Origin: an uncultured Mycoplasmatota bacterium | GTDB taxonomy: Bacteria > Bacillota_I > Bacilli_A > RF39 > UBA660 | Assembly (NCBI GenBank): GCA_900554615.1 | Contig: USIB01000015.1 | Location: forward strand, 1 to 26,355 | Reading direction: 5' to 3' | Length of the DNA: 26,355 nt | In this document: positions 8,258 to 15,597 of the stretch, piece after piece | Numbering within the stretch: position 1 is the stretch's first letter | How the letters are laid out: each line of letters starts with the position of its first letter | Position numbers and translations under genes: made by a program | The notes under the pieces: generated by a model | Databases searched by the model: none | What the model was told of the DNA's origin: nothing | What the model saw: only the letters and a program-made list of their open reading frames with translations

Positions 8258-8314
8258 CCTCTATAGCCATTAATCTATAGAGGTTAAGTTAAGCCTTATC
8301 AAGTCTTAACTTAA
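8258..8314. repeat. Twin-hairpin element 2 (in repeat A2)
   Basis: Two abutting perfect hairpins, stems as in element 1. The first loop is CCATTAAT instead of CCATTGGT; the second is unchanged. Confidence 0.8.
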
Positions 8315-8348
8315 AGTATCAACCATACATATTATATATAAGCATAAA

Positions 8349-8894
8349 CTATTTACAAGTTAGTCCACGATTAGTAAGAGTAGTTTTAAAATTATTAAAA
8401 TCTCTACTAATACCTAAATTAGTAATATCACTATCAGATAATTTAGATAAATCATAAGTATAAATAACTTTATAATTAGTATCATCATCAATATTAACAT
8501 CACTAGTAAAACCATTAATGTTAGTATAAGTTCCAAACTTACTAGTATGTCTAGTTTTAATACCAGATATATCAAGAATACCATCTACTGTAGTATCAAC
8601 AACATCATCAAGGGCTTTACCAACTACTCCACCAATAGCACCATCATTTGTACTATTACCATCATCACTAGTAGTACCATCAGTACCAGTACCAACACCA
8701 TCAGTATTATTATTACTCTTATAATCATAAGTAAGTTTTATCATTTTAATATCATTATCCTTATAATCAATAACATAATTTGTTTTAGAAGTAATATTAT
8801 TAACAGTATTATCTACACTACAAGTAAGCCTATCATTAGTACCGCAACCAGATAAAATAGTAATAACAGCAATTATAAGTAAAATCTTCTTCAT
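8349..8894 (-). CDS. Uncharacterised lipoprotein with a Gly/Asp/Thr-rich middle
   Basis: This 181-aa secreted lipoprotein begins MKKILLIIAVITILSGCG, with lipobox LSGC and lipidation predicted at Cys17. The start at 8894 is supported by AAAGGAG; the longer frame upstream lacks a site. A strand-rich region (LTCSVDNTVNNITSKTNYVI, DIKMIKLTYDYK) precedes a low-complexity linker of Gly, Thr, Asp and Asn (about residues 70-100), then a second strand-rich region (HTSKFGTYTNINGFTSDVNI, YKVIYTYDLSKL) with the look of a duplicated small beta domain. It ends NRGLTCK. The last codons and stop lie inside direct repeat A2, so the gene's 3' end was involved in the insertion or duplication of the neighbouring cassette. 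Function unknown. Confidence 0.8.
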   Translation of the reverse strand: MKKILLIIAVITILSGCGTNDRLTCSVDNTVNNITSKTNYVIDYKDNDIKMIKLTYDYKSNNNTDGVGTGTDGTTSDDGNSTNDGAIGGVVGKALDDVVDTTVDGILDISGIKTRHTSKFGTYTNINGFTSDVNIDDDTNYKVIYTYDLSKLSDSDITNLGISRDFNNFKTTLTNRGLTCK

Positions 8895-8938
8895 AAAAAT
8901 ACTCCTTTCCAATATTAGTATTACCAATAAAAGAATAA

Positions 8939-8970
8939 TTATAAAAAAAATAGTCATTTCTAACTATTTT
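8939..8970 (-). terminator. Intrinsic terminator of the asnS operon
   Basis: Perfect 8-bp stem AAAATAGT/ACTATTTT (8963-8970 with 8947-8954) followed by a T-run. The stop codon of the 89-aa gene lies in the loop region. Confidence 0.75.
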
Positions 8971-9229
8971 TTAATTTATTAAAAATAAGTTTAAGTTCGA
9001 ATATCTCTTTCTTATATTTTCTTTCATCTACATAATCTTCGCAGTAGACAATAGCATATATAAGATAATCCATATATTTAAGATAATCAATATCTACTTT
9101 ATTATCCATAAAAACATCCAAAAACTTTTTATAAAAAACTTCCCACTCACTAAACATAATTTTTTTGGTACAAAAAGTATCACACATATTATCAAAGTAT
9201 TTAGTAAGTTCAACCTTCTCTTTATTCAT
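8960..9229 (-). CDS. Small uncharacterised protein, 89 aa, downstream of asnS
   Basis: It begins 13 nt after the asnS stop with a GAGG site, so it is probably the last gene of the XRE-asnS operon, and a terminator sits on its stop codon. The sequence is helical and charged with many aromatics (SEWEVFYKKFLDVFMDNK, DYLKYMDYLIYAIVYCEDYV) and three Cys (residues 16, 20 and 63). There is no signal peptide. No family recognised. Confidence 0.65.
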   Translation of the reverse strand: MNKEKVELTKYFDNMCDTFCTKKIMFSEWEVFYKKFLDVFMDNKVDIDYLKYMDYLIYAIVYCEDYVDERKYKKEIFELKLIFNKLKNS

Positions 9230-9242
9230 TTTATGCCTCTAA

Positions 9243-10616
9243 TTAATATTCACAATTACCAGGAGTTCTAGGATAAGGAATAACATCTCTAATATTATCA
9301 ACACCAGTTAAATATATAAGAAGCCTCTCAAATCCCATACCAAACCCACTGTGGTAGCAGCCACCAAATCTTCTAAGATTCAAATACCATTCCATACCTT
9401 CGTCACTCATACCAAGTTCTTTCATTCTATCAATAAGTACATCAAGTCTCTCTTCTCTTTGACTACCACCAATAAGTTCTCCAGCACCAGGTACTTCAAG
9501 GTCAACTGCTGCAACAGTTTCATTATCATCATTAACTCTCATATAAAATGCTTTAATATCCTTAGGCCAATTTTTAACAAAAACAGGACCATCAAAATAT
9601 TCAGTAATATATTTTTCATGTTCTTTAGCAATATCTTCACCATATTCTGGCTCGAACTCCCATTTAACATTTGCTTCTTTCAAAATCTTAATAACATCTT
9701 TGTGGTCTATTCTAACAAAATTACTATTAATAAGTTTATTAAGTTTATCAAGTAAACCTTTTTCTACAAACTTATCAAAAAACTCCATTTCATTAGGACA
9801 ATTATCTAAAACATATTTAACAACATATTTAAGCATACCTTCCATAATATCCATATCCATATCAAGGTCGCAGAAGGCTATTTCTGGCTCAATCATCCAA
9901 AACTCTGAAGCATGAGTTTTAGTATTAGAGTTCTCTGCTCTAAAAGTAGGACCAAAAGTATAAATTTTCTTATAAGCCATAGCAAAAGTTTCACCCTCTA
10001 ATTGTCCAGAAACAGTAAGAGAAGCCATCTTATTAAAGAAGTCCTTAGAATAATCAACATTACCAGTTTCTGCTACTTTATTTAAATCCAAAGTAGTAAC
10101 TTGAAACATCTCTCCAGCACCTTCACAATCAGAAGAAGTAATTAAAGGAGCATGAAAATAAACATAACCATTATCTTGAAAATATTTATGAATGGCATAA
10201 GCAGCCACACTTCTAACTCTAAATACTGCATTAAACAAATTAGTTCTTGGTCTTAAATAAGCAATCTCTCTTAAAAACTCTCTTGTTGGTCTTCCTTTTG
10301 CTTGTAATGGATAATCATCAGGGCAATCGCCTTCTAAAACAAATGACGAAAGTACAAGTTCAAACTCTTGTCCTTCTTTAGGAGACTTAATAAGTTTTCC
10401 GTTAGCAGTAATAGCACTACCAAGTTTCAATTTATTAATCTCATCAAAAGATTCAAGATTATCATCATAAACAATCTGTAATCCTTTAAAATAAGTACCA
10501 TCAGATAAATCAATAAAACCAAAATGTGCTTGCTTTCTATGACTTTTAATCCAACCACTTATAGTAATTTCCTTATCAATGTAATCACCTTCATATAAAT
10601 CTCTAACATCTAACAT
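9243..10616 (-). CDS. asnS: Asparaginyl-tRNA synthetase
   Basis: This charges tRNA-Asn with asparagine using ATP. The 457-aa class IIb enzyme has an N-terminal OB-fold anticodon-binding domain (ITISGWIKSHRKQAHFGFID), motif 2 (FRAENSNTKTHASEFWMIEP) and motif 3 (GFGMGFERLLIYLTG); it ends RTPGNCEY, typical of AsnRS rather than AspRS. The length is normal. I place the start at 10616, where AAGGA lies 6 nt before MLDVRDLYEG. An alternative ATG at 10634 overlaps the stop of the XRE gene (ATGA) but has no ribosome site. It follows the XRE regulator directly, so regulator, synthetase and the 89-aa gene form one operon. Confidence 0.97.
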   Translation of the reverse strand: MLDVRDLYEGDYIDKEITISGWIKSHRKQAHFGFIDLSDGTYFKGLQIVYDDNLESFDEINKLKLGSAITANGKLIKSPKEGQEFELVLSSFVLEGDCPDDYPLQAKGRPTREFLREIAYLRPRTNLFNAVFRVRSVAAYAIHKYFQDNGYVYFHAPLITSSDCEGAGEMFQVTTLDLNKVAETGNVDYSKDFFNKMASLTVSGQLEGETFAMAYKKIYTFGPTFRAENSNTKTHASEFWMIEPEIAFCDLDMDMDIMEGMLKYVVKYVLDNCPNEMEFFDKFVEKGLLDKLNKLINSNFVRIDHKDVIKILKEANVKWEFEPEYGEDIAKEHEKYITEYFDGPVFVKNWPKDIKAFYMRVNDDNETVAAVDLEVPGAGELIGGSQREERLDVLIDRMKELGMSDEGMEWYLNLRRFGGCYHSGFGMGFERLLIYLTGVDNIRDVIPYPRTPGNCEY

Positions 10617-10630
10617 AATCATTCCTTCTT

Positions 10631-10984
10631 TCATTTTGTAAACTTTTTACTAATAATACTAGCAGACCTCCTAACATCTTTAAGTATCTTATTATATAAA
10701 CTAGGATAATGTTTAAGTTCTGTAATAAAACAAATATCATCATGAGATACAGAACCAATATAATTATCATCATCATCAGTCCATACAGGAATCTCTCTTC
10801 CTAACAAATAATCAGTAGTAGTCTCTAGTACATCAGCAATCTTAATCAAGTTCTCTAGGCTAGGTAATCTAGTACCATTTTCATAGCCACACACAGAAAC
10901 TTTAGTAACCCCAACAGCAGTACCTAAATCTTCTTGTGATAAGCCCCTTTTCATTCTCAGTTCTTTAACTCTCTTACCTACCAT
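10631..10984 (-). CDS. XRE-family transcriptional regulator
   Basis: The 117-aa protein has an N-terminal Cro/CI-type helix-turn-helix (residues 3-60: VKELRMKRGLSQEDLGTAVG, VTKVSVCGYENGTRLPSLEN, then IKIADVLETTTDYLLGRE). The 57-residue C-terminal part is acidic, then basic, and is not a known sensor domain. The start at 10984 has AAGGAAGG upstream. It is promoter-proximal in the operon with asnS and may regulate its own promoter; no target sites could be identified. Similar regulators occur on phages and as housekeeping repressors, and nothing phage-like surrounds this one. Confidence 0.9.
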   Translation of the reverse strand: MVGKRVKELRMKRGLSQEDLGTAVGVTKVSVCGYENGTRLPSLENLIKIADVLETTTDYLLGREIPVWTDDDDNYIGSVSHDDICFITELKHYPSLYNKILKDVRRSASIISKKFTK

Positions 10985-11028
10985 TATTAAATACCTTCCT
11001 TATAATTAGTTATCTCCTTGTTAATAAT

Positions 11029-11057
11029 ATTTTATAACATTTTAAAATAAAAGTCTA
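11029..11057 (-). promoter_or_regulatory. Sigma-A promoter of the XRE-asnS operon
   Basis: Minus strand TAGACT (11052-11057), 17-nt spacer, TAAAAT (11029-11034), about 45 nt before the XRE start. Confidence 0.55.
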
Positions 11058-11065
11058 GATAGTTT

Positions 11066-11099
11066 AAAGAAAAAAGAGCCAAATATTCATATTTGACTC
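11066..11099 (-). terminator. Intrinsic terminator of ssb
   Basis: 11-bp stem GAGTCAAATAT/ATATTTGGCTC (11089-11099 with 11076-11086) with one G-U pair and a 2-nt loop, followed by six Ts. It lies just before the XRE promoter. Confidence 0.85.
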
Positions 11100-11107
11100 A
11101 AAAAACT

Positions 11108-11476
11108 CTATGCTTCATCTGAAGAATCATCATCATTGCTAGTTTTTTTATGATTAGGACTAGAAGTAAGAAAAGTAACCTTTTCTGCTACAATTTCTGT
11201 TTTCTTTCTCTTAATCCCATCAGGAGACTCAATAATTCTCGTTTGTATTCTACCTTTAACACCAATCATATCACCAGTGTTACAATATTCAGTAGTAGAC
11301 TCAGCAACTGAAGACCACAAAGTACAATCTAAAAAATCAGTATCATATTCACCATTAATATTTTTATAATTTCTAGGAACAGCCAAAGTCAAAGTAGCAT
11401 ACTTTTTACCACTTTCAGTAACCCTAGTCTCAGGTGCTCTAGCAATTCTACCAACTAAAACAATTTGATTAACCAT
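11108..11476 (-). CDS. ssb: Single-stranded DNA-binding protein
   Basis: The 122-aa OB-fold protein begins MVNQIVLVGRIARAPETRVT and contains KYATLTLAVPRNYKN, TDFLDCTLWSSVAEST and GDMIGVKGRIQTRI, all standard for bacterial SSB. It coats single-stranded DNA during replication, repair and recombination. A very strong GAAAGGAGG supports the start at 11476. The tail is short and ends DDDSSDEA. It is acidic but lacks the Asp-Asp-hydrophobic-Pro-Phe tip that recruits partner proteins, and the gene is alone instead of between rpsF and rpsR. It may therefore be a second SSB paralogue, like SsbB of Bacillus, rather than the replicative one. Confidence 0.93.
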   Translation of the reverse strand: MVNQIVLVGRIARAPETRVTESGKKYATLTLAVPRNYKNINGEYDTDFLDCTLWSSVAESTTEYCNTGDMIGVKGRIQTRIIESPDGIKRKKTEIVAEKVTFLTSSPNHKKTSNDDDSSDEA

Positions 11477-11498
11477 TAGTATCCCTCCTTTCAAAAGC

Positions 11499-11528
11499 AC
11501 TATATCAAAAAGAGGTAACCAAAATCAA
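11499..11528 (-). promoter_or_regulatory. Sigma-A promoter of ssb
   Basis: Minus strand TTGATT (11523-11528), 18-nt spacer, TATAGT (11499-11504), shortly before the strong ribosome site. Confidence 0.55.
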
Positions 11529-11562
11529 ATAAGTAAAAATACGTTTTCCTATTCGACACACC

Positions 11563-11595
11563 AAAGAAAAAGAACTTTCAAAGCCTCAAAAGTTC
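11563..11595 (-). terminator. Intrinsic terminator of the sufB-amidase operon
   Basis: Perfect 7-bp stem GAACTTT/AAAGTTC (11589-11595 with 11572-11578) with a 10-nt loop, followed by TTTTTC on the minus strand. Confidence 0.65.
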
Positions 11596-11658
11596 ATTTT
11601 CTAAAAAAACATACCCTTAAAAATATTTTTTAGTAAAAATATCTACTTTACACAAATT

Positions 11659-12948
11659 TTACACTTTTTCATTAATTTCTTTCGCAATAGCGGTAGCAAT
11701 TGACCTAGCGAGAGCATTTTTTTCTTCATTCAATATCTTAACATCACTACTATTAGAAATATAACCAAGTTCTAACAAATAAGATTCATTTCCAATATTA
11801 CTATCATAATAAGGATTAACACCAACCTTATCAGGATTACTATCATCGACATAAGCTCCAGTCATAAATCCACCAGTTTCTCTAATCATATATAAGTAAT
11901 TGGAGTTAGTAGTTACATTATAAGCCTTATATCCCTTCTTTTCATATCCACTTAAAGAATCCTTAATTTCACTTTCCGTAAAATTATGTGTATAAATACC
12001 ATCTTCTATTTTATAAGTTCTATTCGAAGACACACCTAAACTAGTATTACTAGTAATATTACTTACAATATCTTTTGCCAAATCATAATTGATATTATCT
12101 GGAGTATAAACTTCAATACCCTTAACCTTCGTAGACCTATTCTTATTAATATGAATAGAAAAAGTATACTTACTCTTAACCTCATTAGGAATAACAGCCC
12201 TACCACCTTTATTATATTCATCCATTATATGATTACTATCAATATCTCCCTCATCATGAGTTAATTTAACAGTAATACCATTATCTTCTAAAGTAGTCTT
12301 TATAAGTTTACTAATTTCCATCGTAAAATCAGTCTCCTTATAATTACCATAAGCACCACCACCATCCATACCACCATGGCCTGGGTCAATAGTTACATCA
12401 TAATTCTTATTTTTACTATTATTCTTTTTAACAATAAAACTCATCGTATTATACTCATTATCCGAATTAATAGTAATAACATTATTGTATTTAGATAAAG
12501 TATAATAAATAGTCTCCTTATACTTAGTATCATTCTTAATACCATAATATTTAATAATAGGCTTTTCACTATCCTCACTATTAGGATAAGTAGCCTTAAG
12601 TACTAAATAATAAGTACCAATATCCAAATTATCCAAATATAATCCCTCATTAATAAGATTAGAAATATAATAACTAATTTTACCACCATCAGTATCCGAA
12701 GTAATTTCTATATCCTTATCTTCGCCATTAAATAAAGTAAGACACAAACTATCATAATTCTTATCTTCAATATCAATATTACCTTCTATATTAAAATGAT
12801 TACCATAAACATAATACTTATCTATATTACTAACCTCTTCCTCCAAAACAAGTTTAGGAGTTTTATCCTTAAAATAATTAACATATACAAAATAACCGCC
12901 ACACCCTAAAATAACAATTACAAATAAAAATCCAATTATCTTTTTCAT
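11659..12948 (-). CDS. Membrane-anchored N-acetylmuramoyl-L-alanine amidase (Amidase_3)
   Basis: It cleaves the bond between N-acetylmuramic acid and L-alanine of peptidoglycan. The 429-aa protein has one N-terminal membrane segment (IIGFLFVIVILGCGGYFVYV), then about 150 residues of strand-rich, Asp/Tyr-rich sequence with no known domain, then the Amidase_3 domain from near residue 185. The zinc and catalytic residues are visible: DPGHGGMDGG (His), YKETDFTMEIS (Glu), FSIHIN (His), and ELGYISNSSD (catalytic Glu). Its ATG directly follows the sufB stop with GGAG inside the end of sufB. CwlD, which makes spore-cortex muramic lactam, is in this family, but the large extra N-terminal region makes that assignment unsafe. 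Confidence 0.9.
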   Translation of the reverse strand: MKKIIGFLFVIVILGCGGYFVYVNYFKDKTPKLVLEEEVSNIDKYYVYGNHFNIEGNIDIEDKNYDSLCLTLFNGEDKDIEITSDTDGGKISYYISNLINEGLYLDNLDIGTYYLVLKATYPNSEDSEKPIIKYYGIKNDTKYKETIYYTLSKYNNVITINSDNEYNTMSFIVKKNNSKNKNYDVTIDPGHGGMDGGGAYGNYKETDFTMEISKLIKTTLEDNGITVKLTHDEGDIDSNHIMDEYNKGGRAVIPNEVKSKYTFSIHINKNRSTKVKGIEVYTPDNINYDLAKDIVSNITSNTSLGVSSNRTYKIEDGIYTHNFTESEIKDSLSGYEKKGYKAYNVTTNSNYLYMIRETGGFMTGAYVDDSNPDKVGVNPYYDSNIGNESYLLELGYISNSSDVKILNEEKNALARSIATAIAKEINEKV

Positions 12949-14259
12949 CTATTTATCTCCTATATTAATTGCAAGCAATCTATTAAGTTCTACAGCATAC
13001 TCAGTTGGAAGTTCTTCTCTAAATGCTGATATAAATCCCATAATAATAAGTTCCTTAGCCTTATCCTCATCAAGTCCTCTACTCATCAAATAAAATAACT
13101 TATCTTCACTAATCTTAGATACCGTAGCCTCATGTTCCATAAAAGAACTATTATTATCAACGATATTAGTAGGAATAGTATCACTCTTAGACTTATCATC
13201 AAGAATTAAAGTATCACATTTAACTGAAGCCTTTGACCCAATCGCATTCTTCGTAATTTTAACAATACCTCTATAAGTAGCATTACCACCACCTGAAGCA
13301 ATTGATTTAGATACAATATTACTCTTCGTATACTTACCAAGATGAATCATCTTAGCACCAGAGTCTTGTATCTGACCACTACCAGCAGCAGCAACACTAA
13401 TACAAGTACCTCTTGCATAATCACCTTTCAAAATACAAGCAGGATATTTCATATTAGTCTTAGAGCCAACATTACCATCAATCCATTCCATTAAACCATT
13501 CTCTTCAACAATGGCCCTTTTAGTAACTAAATTATACACATCCGTAGACCAATTCTGTACAGTACTATATCTACACTTACTATTCTTACCAACAAATATT
13601 TCAACAACTGCTGCATGAAGAGAATCTTCTGTATAAGTAGGAGCAGTACATCCCTCCATATAATGAACACTACTATTATCATCAACAATAATAAGTGTTC
13701 TCTCAAACTGTCCCATATTCTTACTATTAATTCTAAAATAACTCTGAAGAGGTCTATCAAGTTCCGTATTAGGAGGAATATAAATAAAAGTACCTCCACT
13801 CCATACAGCACCATTTAAAGCCGTAAACTTATTCTCATTATACTTAACTAGAGTATTAAAGTACTTCTTAAATAATTCAGGATATTCTCTTAAAGCACTA
13901 TCAGTATCCATAAAGATAACATTCTTTTTCTTTAACTCTTCATTCATATTATGATAAATAACTTCACTATCATACTGAGCACCCATACCATCTAAGTATT
14001 TTTTCTCCGCAGAGATAACACCCAAATCATCAAAAATATTCCTAACATCACAAGAAATATTATTCCAATTATCTGTTAAATTATTCTCTCTTTCCTTATA
14101 ATAAGTAATATTATCATAATCAATATCAAGTTTAGGGCCAAAATTAGGATTACTACTCTTCAAAAAAGCATCAAGCGACTTAAGTCTAAAATCAAGCATC
14201 CATTCAGGTTCACCTTTAATACTAGATATTTTTTCTACTACTTCCTTAGTTAATTTCAT
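12949..14259 (-). CDS. sufB: Fe-S cluster assembly scaffold SufB
   Basis: SufB is the scaffold of the SUF (SufBCD) complex on which Fe-S clusters are built; PFOR in this window would be a client. The 436-aa protein shows GAQYDSEVIYHNM, SALREYPELFKKYF, WSGGTFIYIPPN and YMEGCTAPTY, and the beta-helix core with VKCDTLILDD, whose Cys matches the essential sulfur-accepting Cys of E. coli SufB. HEATVSKISEDKLFYLMSRG follows. It is 30-40 residues shorter than usual at the N-terminus. The start has AAGGTGATATGA upstream. Normally sufB ends a sufCDSUB operon; here it has its own promoter and is paired with a cell-wall amidase, and the other suf genes are not in the window. Confidence 0.95.
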   Translation of the reverse strand: MKLTKEVVEKISSIKGEPEWMLDFRLKSLDAFLKSSNPNFGPKLDIDYDNITYYKERENNLTDNWNNISCDVRNIFDDLGVISAEKKYLDGMGAQYDSEVIYHNMNEELKKKNVIFMDTDSALREYPELFKKYFNTLVKYNENKFTALNGAVWSGGTFIYIPPNTELDRPLQSYFRINSKNMGQFERTLIIVDDNSSVHYMEGCTAPTYTEDSLHAAVVEIFVGKNSKCRYSTVQNWSTDVYNLVTKRAIVEENGLMEWIDGNVGSKTNMKYPACILKGDYARGTCISVAAAGSGQIQDSGAKMIHLGKYTKSNIVSKSIASGGGNATYRGIVKITKNAIGSKASVKCDTLILDDKSKSDTIPTNIVDNNSSFMEHEATVSKISEDKLFYLMSRGLDEDKAKELIIMGFISAFREELPTEYAVELNRLLAINIGDK

Positions 14260-14279
14260 TCATATCACCTTGCACCCTT

Positions 14280-14308
14280 ATTATATAAAATAAAATCAAA
14301 TAAGTAAA
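14280..14308 (-). promoter_or_regulatory. Sigma-A promoter of sufB
   Basis: Minus strand TTTACT (14303-14308), 17-nt spacer, TATAAT (14280-14285). The -35 touches the T-run of the yunB terminator. Confidence 0.6.
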
Positions 14309-14338
14309 GAAAAAAAACATCTATTTACAATAAATAGA
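14309..14338 (-). terminator. Intrinsic terminator of yunB
   Basis: Perfect 8-bp stem TCTATTTA/TAAATAGA (14331-14338 with 14320-14327) with a 3-nt loop, then a T-run on the minus strand. Confidence 0.8.
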
Positions 14339-14343
14339 CAGTT

Positions 14344-15087
14344 TTAATTACTTATATTAGACTTACTACTAAAACCATTCATATAATAATCAGGGATTTT
14401 ACCTTGTACAATTTTCATAGCAATTGGTATACTAGCAGAAATATTAACTTCTTCACTAATAATAGGTAAAATAACTCTTGTATCAACCTTAACATCAATC
14501 ATAAGTTTAATTAAAGCATTATTAATACCATATTCTGTAACATCAGTAGAAAACCCAGTAACAACATCACCAACTAAAGATAACTTAACAGGAATCTTAG
14601 GACCAAGATTATATAAAAGATTAGACCCAGTAGCCATTCCAAAGGGAATATAAGTAATAATCCCCTTATCAAGTAACTCCATATCATAAGCATCTAAACT
14701 ATTAAGAGGAAGTTCTAACATATCAATCTTTCCCTCTTCAATAGCCCTAAGATTAAGTTCAATCAAACTAGTAATAGTACTAAGTATCTTAGAAGTATTT
14801 TTACTATTAAAATCAATTAAAATAATCTCTCCCTTATCATTATAAACAACATCAAAAATATCTTCAGTCCAACAGTCACTCATTTGCTTAGTAATAGCCT
14901 TATTAATAACCAAAATAGTAAGTTTCTTAGTCTCAGCCTCAGCATAAGCCATAAGTACATCTCTAGACTTATGAGAATAATAATTAATAAACAAAATAAT
15001 AAATAACACAAGAAATATAAATATAATAATAATAGTATTAATAACTTTACTTTTTTTTCTCTTCTTATTCTTTAGTAACATTCTCAT
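14344..15087 (-). CDS. yunB: Sporulation protein YunB
   Basis: This 247-aa protein has a basic N-terminus (KNKKRKKSK), one membrane segment (VINTIIIIFIFLVLFIILFI) and a large extracytoplasmic domain. That domain carries the YunB signature: AYAEAETKKLTILVINKAI, YIPFGMATGSNLLYNLGPKI, VKLSLVGDVVTGFSTDVTEY, GINNALIKLMIDV, ending IPIAMKIVQGKIPDYY. In Bacillus subtilis YunB is made in the mother cell under sigma-E and is needed for full sporulation; its biochemistry is unknown. The start is uncertain: ATGs at 15087 and 15081 both lack a good ribosome site. It lies 21 nt after the rhodanese gene, so the two may be cotranscribed. Confidence 0.93.
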   Translation of the reverse strand: MRMLLKNKKRKKSKVINTIIIIFIFLVLFIILFINYYSHKSRDVLMAYAEAETKKLTILVINKAITKQMSDCWTEDIFDVVYNDKGEIILIDFNSKNTSKILSTITSLIELNLRAIEEGKIDMLELPLNSLDAYDMELLDKGIITYIPFGMATGSNLLYNLGPKIPVKLSLVGDVVTGFSTDVTEYGINNALIKLMIDVKVDTRVILPIISEEVNISASIPIAMKIVQGKIPDYYMNGFSSKSNISN

Positions 15088-15108
15088 ATTTAATTATATG
15101 AAATAACC

Positions 15109-15384
15109 TTATTTAAAAGAAATAAAACCTCCAGAAATACTTAAAGTATCATATCCAAAAGCATTAAGTCTTTTACTAATTTCCATACTTTGTTTACCCT
15201 CTTCACAATAAAGATAATATCTCTTATTTTTATTCAAATAATGAGAATAATTATTAAGTAAATTATAATAAGGTATATTAATAGCATTCTTAACATGAGA
15301 AATACTATATGAATAATTATCTCTAATATCAATAATAATAGGATTAATAATTTTCTTTAGTTCATAAATAGAAATTGTATTCAT
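15109..15384 (-). CDS. Single-domain rhodanese-like protein
   Basis: The 91-aa protein is one rhodanese domain: IDIRDNYSYSISHVKNAINI gives the usual D-R....f..gHi..A.NIP pattern, and YLYCEEGKQS holds the active-site Cys near residue 60, followed by the SISGGF end. Such proteins carry persulfide sulfur for thiol and Fe-S chemistry or act as sulfur relays. The start has GTGAGGTG. It precedes yunB closely. Confidence 0.9.
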   Translation of the reverse strand: MNTISIYELKKIINPIIIDIRDNYSYSISHVKNAINIPYYNLLNNYSHYLNKNKRYYLYCEEGKQSMEISKRLNAFGYDTLSISGGFISFK

Positions 15385-15458
15385 ACTAACACCTCACTAT
15401 AATATATACTAAATATAAATAAGTGAAAAGTAAAATAGTACAACTTTTCCATACCTTT

Positions 15459-15511
15459 CACTAAAAGCCAAAGTCTTTTAGTGTTACTTCTAGCCTATAG
15501 TCTAGAAGTAA
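15459..15511. repeat. Twin-hairpin element 3 (between gap and the rhodanese gene)
   Basis: Two perfect hairpins abut: CACTAAAAG/CTTTTAGTG with loop CCAAAGT (15459-15483) and TTACTTCTAG/CTAGAAGTAA with loop CCTATAGT (15484-15511). It lies beyond the gap terminator and about 75 nt before the rhodanese start. The stem sequences are unrelated to the other copies; the loops share CC...GT. Confidence 0.8.
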
Positions 15512-15566
15512 AAAATTATAAAATATGTATTGGTGTGAAATACTTTCTAACTAATATATTCTCCAA

Positions 15567-15595
15567 AGAAAAAAACTTAAGAATAAATCCTAAGT
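15567..15595 (-). terminator. Intrinsic terminator of gap
   Basis: 8-bp stem ACTTAGGA/TCTTAAGT (15588-15595 with 15575-15582) with one G-U pair and a 5-nt loop, followed by seven Ts. It lies 3 nt after the gap stop codon. Confidence 0.8.
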
Positions 15596-15597
15596 AA

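Larger units (their letters stand above)
8209..8356. repeat. Long direct repeat, copy A2 (right border of the defence cassette)
   Basis: This 148-bp copy of the repeat at 6219-6367 includes the stop codon and the last coding nucleotides of the lipoprotein gene that ends at 8349. On the minus strand it carries the same three hairpins: twin hairpin 8258-8314 and terminator 8223-8240. The cassette between the copies has no integrase or transposase. Confidence 0.95.

Noticed and set aside
6219..8356. Insertion sequence or composite transposon
   Set aside because: No transposase or integrase gene lies between or beside the repeats, and the repeats have no terminal inverted ends or short target duplications; only direct repeats with RNA-type hairpins are seen.
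9351..9755. Plus-strand open frame of 134 codons inside asnS
   Set aside because: It is antisense to conserved catalytic motifs of AsnRS and its composition is that of reversed AT-rich coding sequence.
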